NCBI GenBank assembly: GCA_964369605.1
Contig: CAYJFD010000012.1
Coordinates: 1-53,547, forward strand
Reading direction: 5' to 3'
Source of the DNA: CAYJFD01 sp964369605
Lineage (GTDB): Bacteria; Bacteroidota; Bacteroidia; Bacteroidales; UBA932
DNA length: 53,547 nucleotides
Part shown: positions 25,982-32,895 of the stretch, piece by piece
Layout: each line of letters opens with the position of its first letter
Numbering within the stretch: position 1 is the stretch's first letter
Notes under the pieces: generated by a model
Told to the model about the DNA's origin: nothing
Seen by the model: the letters and a program-made list of their open reading frames with translations, nothing else
Databases searched by the model: none
Position numbers and translations under genes: made by a program

Positions 25982-26710
25982 CTATAAGAATTTAAATGAA
26001 GCCTTGAAAGCAACATTCCCATCATTATTCTTTATTTCGAAAAGAGCTACATCGTTCATTAGTTCACATTCCACTTGAAGTGTTTGTCCATATAAACATT
26101 CCCTCAAGAAATGAATATCAAGCCTAAGCTTTGCATCGCTCTCAAATATCTCAATAGGCAGCATATCAAGTGCTATTTTTACATAGCTCATACTTGTTAC
26201 GTGCTTATTGAAATCTATATCACTATATGTTACCTTGTACTCTCGTGTATGCGTCGGGTTAATTTTAGCTAGCTTAGTTGGCTTATCTATCGGCGAAGGG
26301 ACATCTGCTATATGACCACTCCCGTCTATACTATGATCCGATAGATTTACTGGTCGTCTAGATTCAAGGTCTATTATAGCCCACTGTGTAACCGCGTGAG
26401 CAAAAACTTGATCTTGACTTGTTCTAAGAGTGAAATTTCTTGTAGATAATAGTCTTTCCCAATCACTTACCCACGTTCTTACAAGATATTCTGTATTCTG
26501 CTTCGGTCTAAGGTCTAACTCAACTGCCATACGCGATAATACCCAAGTATGATTTGCTGTATTCAAATCTACTACTCCAAACTTCTTGTTATCTGCATCC
26601 TGTCCAGCAGTATTTAGGATGGATGTTATTAGTGAAGATAATCTTACCCTTGAAGTAAAGTCTATATCTTGAGGTTCAACTCGGAACTTATAATCTGTTA
26701 TTGCTGCCAT
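25982..26710 (-). CDS. Acyl-ACP thioesterase (FatA/FatB-like)
   Basis: The 242-aa protein consists of two hotdog domains. The N-terminal part has NTAGQDADNKKFGVVDL and the typical HTWVLSRMAVELDLRP. The second domain has SDIDFNKHVTSMSYVKIALD, with the Asn and His of the catalytic motif D-x-D-x-N-x-H-V. It releases fatty acids from acyl carrier protein. Its TTTG-N19-TAGATTTG promoter overlaps the 3' end of the upstream YeiH-type gene. Confidence 0.92.
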   Translation of the reverse strand: MAAITDYKFRVEPQDIDFTSRVRLSSLITSILNTAGQDADNKKFGVVDLNTANHTWVLSRMAVELDLRPKQNTEYLVRTWVSDWERLLSTRNFTLRTSQDQVFAHAVTQWAIIDLESRRPVNLSDHSIDGSGHIADVPSPIDKPTKLAKINPTHTREYKVTYSDIDFNKHVTSMSYVKIALDMLPIEIFESDAKLRLDIHFLRECLYGQTLQVECELMNDVALFEIKNNDGNVAFKASFKFL

Positions 26711-26733
26711 TTTTCATATAATTTAATATCCTA

Positions 26734-26764
26734 CAAATCTAAATATTAATTCAGAAATTACAAA
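26734..26764 (-). promoter_or_regulatory. Promoter of the acyl-ACP thioesterase
   Basis: TTTG (26764-26761), a 19-nt spacer and TAGATTTG (26741-26734) on the minus strand. The -33 lies inside the last codons of the upstream gene, whose stop is at 26758-26760. Confidence 0.65.
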
Positions 26765-27693
26765 GTAATAACTACAAGAGAGAGTACGCTAATTAATACC
26801 CAAAGAACTACCCCAAGTAGTATTGGCTTAAACCCTGCCTCTTTTATATTTTCTAAGGAAAGCGTCGATCCTATAATAAACAGTGTTAAACTTAAGATTT
26901 TGTGTGACGCTAATTTTACGATATCTGATAACTTCTCACCTAGCGGGAAATAGGTATTTAGTACCATAGCTAGGATAAATAGAAGAATAAACCAAGGAAT
27001 AGAGATCTTCCCTTTAGCTCCCTTATTCTCCTTTCTAAATAAAGGAACTGTTACTAAAGAAAGTGGAATAATCCAAAGTGCTCGGCTTAGTTTCACTGTC
27101 GTAGCTATCTCTAGTGCTTCTTCCCCGTACATTTTTGCGGCGCCGACCACTGCACTTGTATCGTGTATAGCTATCGCAGCCCACATTCCAAATTCACTCT
27201 GTGTCAGTTCAAGAAAGGATCCGATATATGGAAAGCTTAGCATAGCTAAGGCATTTAGCGTAAAGATCACCGCCAGTGAAATAGAGATGTCTCCCGACTT
27301 CGCCTTTACAACAGGTGATATTGCGGCTATCGCACTACCTCCACAGATAGCTGTTCCTGCGGATATTAAATAGCCTGCCTTCTTCCCTACTTTTAAATAT
27401 TTGCTGAGCAAAACTCCTACAAGCATAACTATTACTACTGAAAAGATGGTAAAAATTATTCCATCCGAGGATGACTTTAGGGAATCGAAAAGGTTCATTC
27501 CCAAACCAAGTCCTACTACCGCGATCTTTAAGAGTTTCGAGGATATGCGGGACAAATATTTTTCAAACACACATCCCAACAAGAGTGCAAGCACTATACC
27601 TGCAAATAATGAAAGAGCAGGTGAGAAAAATAAGGAAGACAGCGCGAGAATTATATATAATACTTTGTGCACTAAGGGTTTTATCTGTATCAT
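26758..27693 (-). CDS. YeiH-family putative sulfate exporter/anion transporter
   Basis: The 311-aa protein has about ten helices. It carries the family signatures GLGLGMNLFDSL, ISAGTAICGGSAIAAISPV and WAAIAIHDTSAVVGAA. The family (UPF0324, PSE) has poorly proven roles in sulfite, sulfate or taurine-related anion transport. It is divergent from the Na+ symporter at 27798. Sulfur-linked neighbours (CoA-disulfide reductase/rhodanese) lie nearby. Confidence 0.88.
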   Translation of the reverse strand: MIQIKPLVHKVLYIILALSSLFFSPALSLFAGIVLALLLGCVFEKYLSRISSKLLKIAVVGLGLGMNLFDSLKSSSDGIIFTIFSVVIVMLVGVLLSKYLKVGKKAGYLISAGTAICGGSAIAAISPVVKAKSGDISISLAVIFTLNALAMLSFPYIGSFLELTQSEFGMWAAIAIHDTSAVVGAAKMYGEEALEIATTVKLSRALWIIPLSLVTVPLFRKENKGAKGKISIPWFILLFILAMVLNTYFPLGEKLSDIVKLASHKILSLTLFIIGSTLSLENIKEAGFKPILLGVVLWVLISVLSLVVITL

Positions 27694-27712
27694 AATCTAA
27701 AGTTAGGTGCAG

Positions 27713-27743
27713 CAAATGTATATCTTTGTAGGTAACTTTACAA
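27713..27743 (-). promoter_or_regulatory. Promoter of the YeiH-type gene
   Basis: TTTTTTTG on the minus strand (its TTG at 27743-27741), a 20-nt spacer and TACATTTG (27720-27713) form a full consensus. The -7 box touches the -7 box of the opposite promoter. Confidence 0.7.
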
Positions 27744-27770
27744 AAAAAGTATAGATTATTTTTATCTTTG
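27721..27770 (+). promoter_or_regulatory. Two TATCTTTG -7 elements upstream of the sodium:solute symporter
   Basis: TATCTTTG occurs at 27721-27728 and again at 27763-27770, both ahead of the ATG at 27798. The first starts on the base after the divergent TACATTTG box. Neither has a clear -33 TTG. Confidence 0.5.
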
Positions 27771-27797
27771 TGATAAACCTAGAGAAACCCCGAAAAT

Positions 27798-29255
27798 ATG
27801 AACTCCTACAACAATATTTATCTATACGCTGCTCTTATATTTTATGTCGTAATAGTGTCACTAATAGGCATTTTCAACAGAAAAAACAAAACGAGCGAAG
27901 ACTATTTTTTAGCATCAAGATCTCTTCCTGCTTGGCTGCTAGCTATTACATTCATCGCATCATGGTGGGGAGGAGGCTCAGCTATTGATCTAGTTGATGT
28001 AGCTCACAAGGAAGGTATTAGCTCCTTTTGGATATATGGAGTACCTGTTTTGCTTGCTACTGGGATAATGTATATTTTCACAAAAGGGATAAGAAAAGCC
28101 TCAACACTCAGTCAACCAGAATTACTCCTTAAACGCTATGATCACAAATCTTCTATTATGCTAACAATTTTCATAATTATTTTTATGACTATTGGAGCTG
28201 CTATACAGGTGATAGTTATAGGTAATTTCTTTCATTCATTTTTAGGAGTTAGTTACGAACAAGGAGCCTTGATAGGAACCTGCCTTGTAATATTTTATTC
28301 ACTTTTTGGAGGCTTTAAGGGAGTTGTCCTCACAGACCTTCTTCAGTTCGTCTTCTTCCTTTTCGCCGGAGTTTTTCTTTTCATCCTATCCTACAAGGGA
28401 GCTGGAGGTTTTGAAGGCCTTATTGTTCACACAGCCGCTAGCGGCAATACCGATTACATCTCCTTTTTTAGTGGCTTCAAAGACAATTTTGCCTACATCA
28501 TAACTTTTGGAACATCCTGGGTCATTCAAGCCAACGTCTGGCAGCGTATTTCTGCTGCTAAAACGCCGAGATCAGCTCGAAAAATGATGGCCATTAGCTT
28601 CTTTGTCTTCATTCCGCTTTACCTTATGGTTACCCTAACAGGGATGTTTAGCGCCGTGAGCTATGAGAACATCCCATCCGGAGGCATAGTTTCATCTATT
28701 CTTCTCACTCTAGATAGTCCGCTTGTTAGCGGTTTGATATTTTTAGGCCTTTGCTCCGCAATAATGTCGACAATGGACTCTATGTTTAATACAGGTGCCC
28801 TTTCACTAACTATCGACATTTACAAAAGATATTTAGCTCCGAATAAAAAACCATCGACCTACGTTAATGTTGGGAGGGTATCAACATTTATCATCGCGGC
28901 AGTAGCACTACTAATAGGACTAAAAATTAAATCCGTACTTACCATATCTTGGATAGGTGCTGACTTCCTTGCTACTGGAGCTTTTATTCCTTTAATATTT
29001 GGATTCTTATGGAAAAGAGGAAGCTCAAAAGCAGCTTTCTATTCTATGATATTTGGTTTGATTTTCTCTACCTATAATTTACTTGCAGCTTTAGGACTTA
29101 ACTTAGTAACTGCCTGGGAGATAGCGTCAGCAAAACAGGCGCTTATAGGGATGTTAGGTTCTCTAATAATCTACATCTTAGTTTCATTATTCACCAAAGA
29201 TGACAAACACAAGGCCAACACATTTATAAATAATTATTCACCTTTTAAAAAATAA
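27798..29255 (+). CDS. Sodium:solute symporter (SSS family)
   Basis: The 485-aa protein has about 13 helices. SSS features include EDYFLASRSLPAWLLAITFIA near the N-terminus, SWWGGGSAIDLVD, GLIVHTAASGNTD and IFLGLCSAIMSTMDSMFNTG, the helix with Na+-site serines. The substrate cannot be told. The flavin/ferredoxin gene starts 5 bp after its stop, so the two are co-transcribed. Confidence 0.9.
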   Translation: MNSYNNIYLYAALIFYVVIVSLIGIFNRKNKTSEDYFLASRSLPAWLLAITFIASWWGGGSAIDLVDVAHKEGISSFWIYGVPVLLATGIMYIFTKGIRKASTLSQPELLLKRYDHKSSIMLTIFIIIFMTIGAAIQVIVIGNFFHSFLGVSYEQGALIGTCLVIFYSLFGGFKGVVLTDLLQFVFFLFAGVFLFILSYKGAGGFEGLIVHTAASGNTDYISFFSGFKDNFAYIITFGTSWVIQANVWQRISAAKTPRSARKMMAISFFVFIPLYLMVTLTGMFSAVSYENIPSGGIVSSILLTLDSPLVSGLIFLGLCSAIMSTMDSMFNTGALSLTIDIYKRYLAPNKKPSTYVNVGRVSTFIIAAVALLIGLKIKSVLTISWIGADFLATGAFIPLIFGFLWKRGSSKAAFYSMIFGLIFSTYNLLAALGLNLVTAWEIASAKQALIGMLGSLIIYILVSLFTKDDKHKANTFINNYSPFKK

Positions 29256-29260
29256 GTATT

Positions 29261-29944
29261 ATGACTATTGAGGAAATTTACAAATACGCTGACAAGATCG
29301 GGCTTCTAACATTCTCAACCATACATCAGGGAGAAGTGCACTCTCGTATCGCCCACCTCAACGGCTTTGACAACGAGGGAATATACTTTAGAACCATGCC
29401 TAACAAACCCTACGGTAGACAGCTTCAACAAACCCTAAAAGTTACTATTTGCGGACATCACGGAGAAGGCATCCTTAATCACGAGAATATTGGAGCCGTT
29501 CCACATTTTGCACCAGGCTACTCATTTAGACTTGTAGGTGAACTTAGATTTGTCCCCGCTCAAGAAATCATAGAGAAAGCAAAAAACAATCCTATGTTAG
29601 AGGTAGCAGCTCGTGACATAGAGCTTTATCCTGCTATGGCTAATGGTAACTATATTATTCACAAAGCTAAAGGAGAGATCTTCGATTACGATTTCGAAAA
29701 ACTACACCGCGATCATAAGGTACTTCGCACAAGGTTCGCTTTCGGCGGCAGCACTGTTAACCCTGCCGGCGTTCGAATAAATGAAAACTGCATTATGTGC
29801 GGTGCGTGTGAAGACATTTGCAGTTTTGCAGCCATCCACCCAGCTGAAAACCAGTATTATGTTATGGGAGAAAGATGCGATGACTGCGGCAGTTGCTTAC
29901 AAGTATGCCCTGTGAATGCTATCGAAGAATCCCTTGTGATGTAA
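29261..29944 (+). CDS. PNPOx-like flavin-barrel protein fused to a 2[4Fe-4S] ferredoxin domain
   Basis: Residues 1-150 resemble a pyridoxamine-phosphate-oxidase-type split barrel (VHSRIAHLNGFDNEGIYFRT, YSFRLVGELRFVP). The C-terminal ~60 residues hold CIMCGACEDICSF and CDDCGSCLQVCP, two ferredoxin cluster motifs. The second half of the first motif lacks the Pro usually found after the fourth Cys. It is likely a flavin-dependent reductase fed by the ferredoxin. Its tight linkage to the symporter suggests it acts on, or responds to, the imported solute. Confidence 0.85.
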   Translation: MTIEEIYKYADKIGLLTFSTIHQGEVHSRIAHLNGFDNEGIYFRTMPNKPYGRQLQQTLKVTICGHHGEGILNHENIGAVPHFAPGYSFRLVGELRFVPAQEIIEKAKNNPMLEVAARDIELYPAMANGNYIIHKAKGEIFDYDFEKLHRDHKVLRTRFAFGGSTVNPAGVRINENCIMCGACEDICSFAAIHPAENQYYVMGERCDDCGSCLQVCPVNAIEESLVM

Positions 29945-29978
29945 TTATAGGGCTTAGGACTTAGATCTTAAGCTATAC

Positions 29979-31601
29979 CTATTGATTCAGTGTTGAATAA
30001 TTTGTATATCCTCCTGAAAGGTTATAGGCTTCAAGACCAGCATTTAATAGCACATTTTGACCCATATTTCCAGTTACTCCTTTATTACAGTAAGTGACAT
30101 ATTTCGCATTCTTATCCAAACCTACAATAGCTTCTCTCAAGTGCTTAAGAGGAATATTGATGGCTCCTGGAACGTGTCCGCTTTGATATTGTGAAGCATC
30201 TCTTACATCTATCACGACATAATCATCCCTATGCTCTTTGAGTTCCCTAGGCGTAATTAATCTAGCTCTCCCAGAGATAGCATTATCAAGAATCATTCCT
30301 GTATAATTAATTGGGTCCTTCGTTGTTGAAAACGGCGGTGCATAGGCTAAATCCAGATGAAAAAGTTGATCTACTGTTGCTCCTAATGTAATAAGCGTAA
30401 CGAAAACATCCATCCTTTTATCTACACCATTTTCGCCCACGATCCCAACACCTAGCAACTTTTTACTATCTCTATCCGCTATAGCTTTGATTACCATCTC
30501 TTTTGACTTTGAAAAATATTCAGTCTGATTAGGTTTAATATTATAAATCACCTCTACATTATAGTCCTTTTCTCTAGCCTCCTGCTCTGAGAGGCCAGTA
30601 CTTGCGACTGCCATATCAAAAATTCTAAATATAGAAGTCCCTAGAACGCCCTTGAAACTCAAGTTTCCACCTGTTAGTCTATCCCCTAAAATACGTCCCA
30701 TTTTATTTGCTGTAGACCCCATAGGAATATACAATTCTTCACCAGTAATAGATGAATATACTGTAGCACAGTCACCTGCAGCAAAAACATCTGGAATGGA
30801 GGTTTCCATCTCAGCATTTACTCTAATCGCTCCTGCCACTCCTCTTTCTATTCCTGTTGAAGCCAGAAACTCAACATTTGGAGCTACGCCTAGCGCAGCA
30901 ATAACTATATCAGACTCTATCTCCAAGCCCTTCTCTGTCCTCGAGTAACGACCATCCTCGGACATAGAAACGATAGAATCGTTTAAAATCAATTTTAAAC
31001 CCTTATTCTTGATATAAGATTCAAGATAAACGCTTAAATCCTTATCGACCTTTCCTATCTTATCTGCGATTTCGATAATAGTTACATCCATCCCTAGATT
31101 TGCCAAATTCTCTGCCATCTCCATCCCCACATAACCAGAACCTACGACTAAGGCCTTTTGTGGCTTCTTCGATGCTATATATTCCCTAATCTGATCACCA
31201 CTTTCTATATCCCTTACATAAAATATATTATCTCTTTGAAAAGGTAAGGTTTTTGCTTTTGCGCCTGTTGTAACTACTAACTTATCATAGCTATCATAGA
31301 AGATCTCCGAAGTCTTTTGATTCTGAACTTCTATTCGTTTATTCTGATGGTCCACAGATAATACTTTATGAAAAATATTCATTTTCATATTAAAACGACT
31401 TTCAAACCAGGCTGCATCACGAGGAGTCAGACTTCCTCGTTTTATATAATCCTCCCCTACATAATATGGTATTCCACAGCCAGAATAACTAATATCACTT
31501 CCTGTAGTATAGGCTACTATTTCAACACTCTCATTATTACGACGAGCCTTTGCTATTACAGATGTACCAGCTGCAACTGCTCCTATTACGACTATTTTCA
31601 T
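29979..31601 (-). CDS. CoA-disulfide reductase-like flavoprotein with C-terminal rhodanese domain
   Basis: The 540-aa protein has FAD-binding VIGAVAAGTSVIAKARR at the N-terminus and the redox Cys42 in DISYSGCGIPYYVGE, the single-cysteine motif of CoADR/NADH-oxidase/persulfide-reductase enzymes. An NAD-binding VVGSGYVGMEMAENLANLG follows, then FAAGDCATV. The C-terminal ~95 residues are a rhodanese domain (DVRDASQYQSGHVPGAINIPL) with the active-site Cys in YCNKGVTG. The fusion is known from CoA persulfide reductases. It reduces CoA disulfide, persulfides or polysulfides with NAD(P)H. Confidence 0.92.
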   Translation of the reverse strand: MKIVVIGAVAAGTSVIAKARRNNESVEIVAYTTGSDISYSGCGIPYYVGEDYIKRGSLTPRDAAWFESRFNMKMNIFHKVLSVDHQNKRIEVQNQKTSEIFYDSYDKLVVTTGAKAKTLPFQRDNIFYVRDIESGDQIREYIASKKPQKALVVGSGYVGMEMAENLANLGMDVTIIEIADKIGKVDKDLSVYLESYIKNKGLKLILNDSIVSMSEDGRYSRTEKGLEIESDIVIAALGVAPNVEFLASTGIERGVAGAIRVNAEMETSIPDVFAAGDCATVYSSITGEELYIPMGSTANKMGRILGDRLTGGNLSFKGVLGTSIFRIFDMAVASTGLSEQEAREKDYNVEVIYNIKPNQTEYFSKSKEMVIKAIADRDSKKLLGVGIVGENGVDKRMDVFVTLITLGATVDQLFHLDLAYAPPFSTTKDPINYTGMILDNAISGRARLITPRELKEHRDDYVVIDVRDASQYQSGHVPGAINIPLKHLREAIVGLDKNAKYVTYCNKGVTGNMGQNVLLNAGLEAYNLSGGYTNYSTLNQ

Positions 31602-31641
31602 GTATTTTTTTAAAGTTAAAAGGGTGAAGGGGAAAGGGTAA

Positions 31642-31681
31642 AAAGAGACCTAGTAAATCAAATTCATTACTGGATCTCTTT
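31642..31681 (-). terminator. Terminator after the mini-thioredoxin gene
   Basis: On the minus strand AAAGAGATCCAGTAA and TTACTAGGTCTCTTT pair over 15 positions (one mismatch, one G-U) around a 10-nt loop, followed by TT. It ends the ArsG-thioredoxin transcript. Confidence 0.7.
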
Positions 31682-31684
31682 ATA

Positions 31685-31692
31685 CAAATATA
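31685..31692 (-). promoter_or_regulatory. -7 element (TATATTTG) for the CoA-disulfide reductase gene
   Basis: TATATTTG on the minus strand lies between the thioredoxin stop (31702) and the terminator hairpin. A transcript started here would begin inside the hairpin, so it would disrupt that structure. No -33 at normal spacing was seen. Confidence 0.4.
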
Positions 31693-31701
31693 TTAAATTA
31701 G

Positions 31702-31992
31702 TTAACACTTACCTCCGCAAGTACACCCTGTGTTAGCTTCGCCGTCAGCCTGAACAAAAGATGACTCAAGTAAAGCTAGTACATCACTTTCAGAAGGAAC
31801 GCGTCCCTTTATCTTTACTACTCCATCTACCGCTACAGCTGGTGTAGTCATGATATCCTGCTGCATCATCTCCATTATATCATCTACTTTCACTAAAGTA
31901 GCGTCGATATTATTAGACTTAAGTACTTTCTCTATAACAGTATACGTTGTTTTACATTTGGCACAACCTGGGCCGTAAACTTTAATTTCCAT
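31702..31992 (-). CDS. Mini-thioredoxin (redox-active disulfide protein 2-like)
   Basis: The 96-aa protein begins MEIKVYGPGCAKCKTTY, with the CAKC redox pair at residues 10-13. It contains the cis-Pro region DIMTTPAVAVDGVVKIKGRVP and ends with extra cysteines (TGCTCGGKC), a possible metal or thiol site. Such small thioredoxins pair with ArsG/CcdA-like membrane proteins in Bacteroidota arsenic clusters. Its upstream neighbour, 29 bp away, is just such a protein. Confidence 0.88.
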   Translation of the reverse strand: MEIKVYGPGCAKCKTTYTVIEKVLKSNNIDATLVKVDDIMEMMQQDIMTTPAVAVDGVVKIKGRVPSESDVLALLESSFVQADGEANTGCTCGGKC

Positions 31993-32021
31993 TTTTCTAT
32001 TTTTTAATTATTTATACTATT

Positions 32022-32723
32022 CTAAATCCATATATTGATGAAGTAATATATACCTACTAAGATAAATAGTCCACCTATTATATAGTTCATCCACTTCTGG
32101 AATACTTGTAATTTATTGTAAAATTTACCTAAGCCTGCCATACTGTAAGCTAAAATCCAAGCCACTATTATAACTGGTAGGCCTGTAGAGATAGCAAAGA
32201 CGATAGGCATAAGATATCCATTCGCCACTGAAAGAGGCATCAACATTCCGAAATAAAACACCCCACTTGTTGGACAAAACGCTAGAGCAAATAAGAAACC
32301 TAGCAGCAGAACTCCCCACCAGTTTTTCTTTTTCACAGTAGTTGCATCTCCACTGAAGCCGAATTTAGGAAGGTTAATCTTATCTTTAAATAACATAAAA
32401 AGTCCTACCAACAAAAGAAGTGGTGCTATAATTTTTTCTCCGTACTCACTTATCACTTTCTGGATAGCATAAGTACTCGCTCCTTCTCTTAATATAGGAA
32501 CTAAAATCATTGCTAGCCCAAGATATGCGATGATGCGGCCCAAGGTGTATAGAAGGCCATTGAAAAATATACGATGTTTGCTGGAGATATCCTTACTGAT
32601 AAACCCTATCGCTGTAACATTTGTAGCCAAAGGGCAAGGACTAATCGCTGTCATTAAACCTAATAAAAACGCCGTAACAACTGGCGCTGTACTACTATCT
32701 AGTAAATTTTGTATCCACTCCAT
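32022..32723 (-). CDS. ArsG/CcdA-like membrane thiol-transfer or arsenical efflux protein
   Basis: The 233-aa protein has six to seven helices. Two conserved cysteine-proline sites are present: AISPCPLATNVTAIGFIS (Cys ~30) and ALAFCPTSGVFYFGMLMP (Cys ~152), as in DsbD/CcdA proteins. In Bacteroidota such proteins are annotated ArsG, part of organoarsenical efflux clusters with a thioredoxin, as here. Its full TTTG-N20-TACATTTG promoter is embedded in inverted TGTTCG/CGAACA repeats. No ArsR gene is in the window. Arsenical efflux versus thiol-electron transfer cannot be decided from sequence. Confidence 0.82.
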   Translation of the reverse strand: MEWIQNLLDSSTAPVVTAFLLGLMTAISPCPLATNVTAIGFISKDISSKHRIFFNGLLYTLGRIIAYLGLAMILVPILREGASTYAIQKVISEYGEKIIAPLLLLVGLFMLFKDKINLPKFGFSGDATTVKKKNWWGVLLLGFLFALAFCPTSGVFYFGMLMPLSVANGYLMPIVFAISTGLPVIIVAWILAYSMAGLGKFYNKLQVFQKWMNYIIGGLFILVGIYYFINIWI

Positions 32724-32751
32724 TTCTTAATATTTTTAACTATTTATTACG

Positions 32752-32797
32752 TGTTCGTTGTTCGTAACATCCTTAACTGTTCGCAAATGTACGAACA
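32752..32797 (-). promoter_or_regulatory. Candidate operator with repeated TGTTCG/CGAACA sites around the ArsG promoter
   Basis: TGTTCG at 32778-32783 and CGAACA at 32792-32797 form an inverted repeat whose 8-nt spacer is exactly the -7 box. Two more TGTTCG copies lie at 32752-32757 and 32759-32764, in the leader. The layout suits a repressor that blocks polymerase. Confidence 0.65.
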
Positions 32798-32815
32798 ATA
32801 TATTTTATCTCCAAA
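32784..32815 (-). promoter_or_regulatory. Promoter of the ArsG-thioredoxin operon
   Basis: On the minus strand TTTG (32815-32812), a 20-nt spacer and TACATTTG (32791-32784) give a full consensus match, with the ATG 60 nt downstream. Confidence 0.75.
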
Positions 32816-32866
32816 TTTTTTCTTTCTAAAAACAGAAAGATGTCAAAAAAAATAGTGTATTTTTTC

Positions 32867-32874
32867 TATCTTTG
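32867..32874 (+). promoter_or_regulatory. -7 element (TATCTTTG) of glmS
   Basis: TATCTTTG 21 nt before the glmS ATG. A 7-bp inverted repeat TCTTTCT/AGAAAGA (32821-32840) lies about where the -33 would be. No glmS ribozyme-like leader fits in this short space. Confidence 0.6.
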
Positions 32875-32895
32875 TGCTACTTAAAATAAATTAAA

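Noticed and set aside
27770..27988. 72-aa frame overlapping the symporter start
   Set aside because: It is out of frame with a strong 13-helix transporter and has no family features.
32724..32895. glmS ribozyme upstream of glmS
   Set aside because: The -7 box is only 21 nt from ATG. No ribozyme core fits, and none is expected in this phylum.
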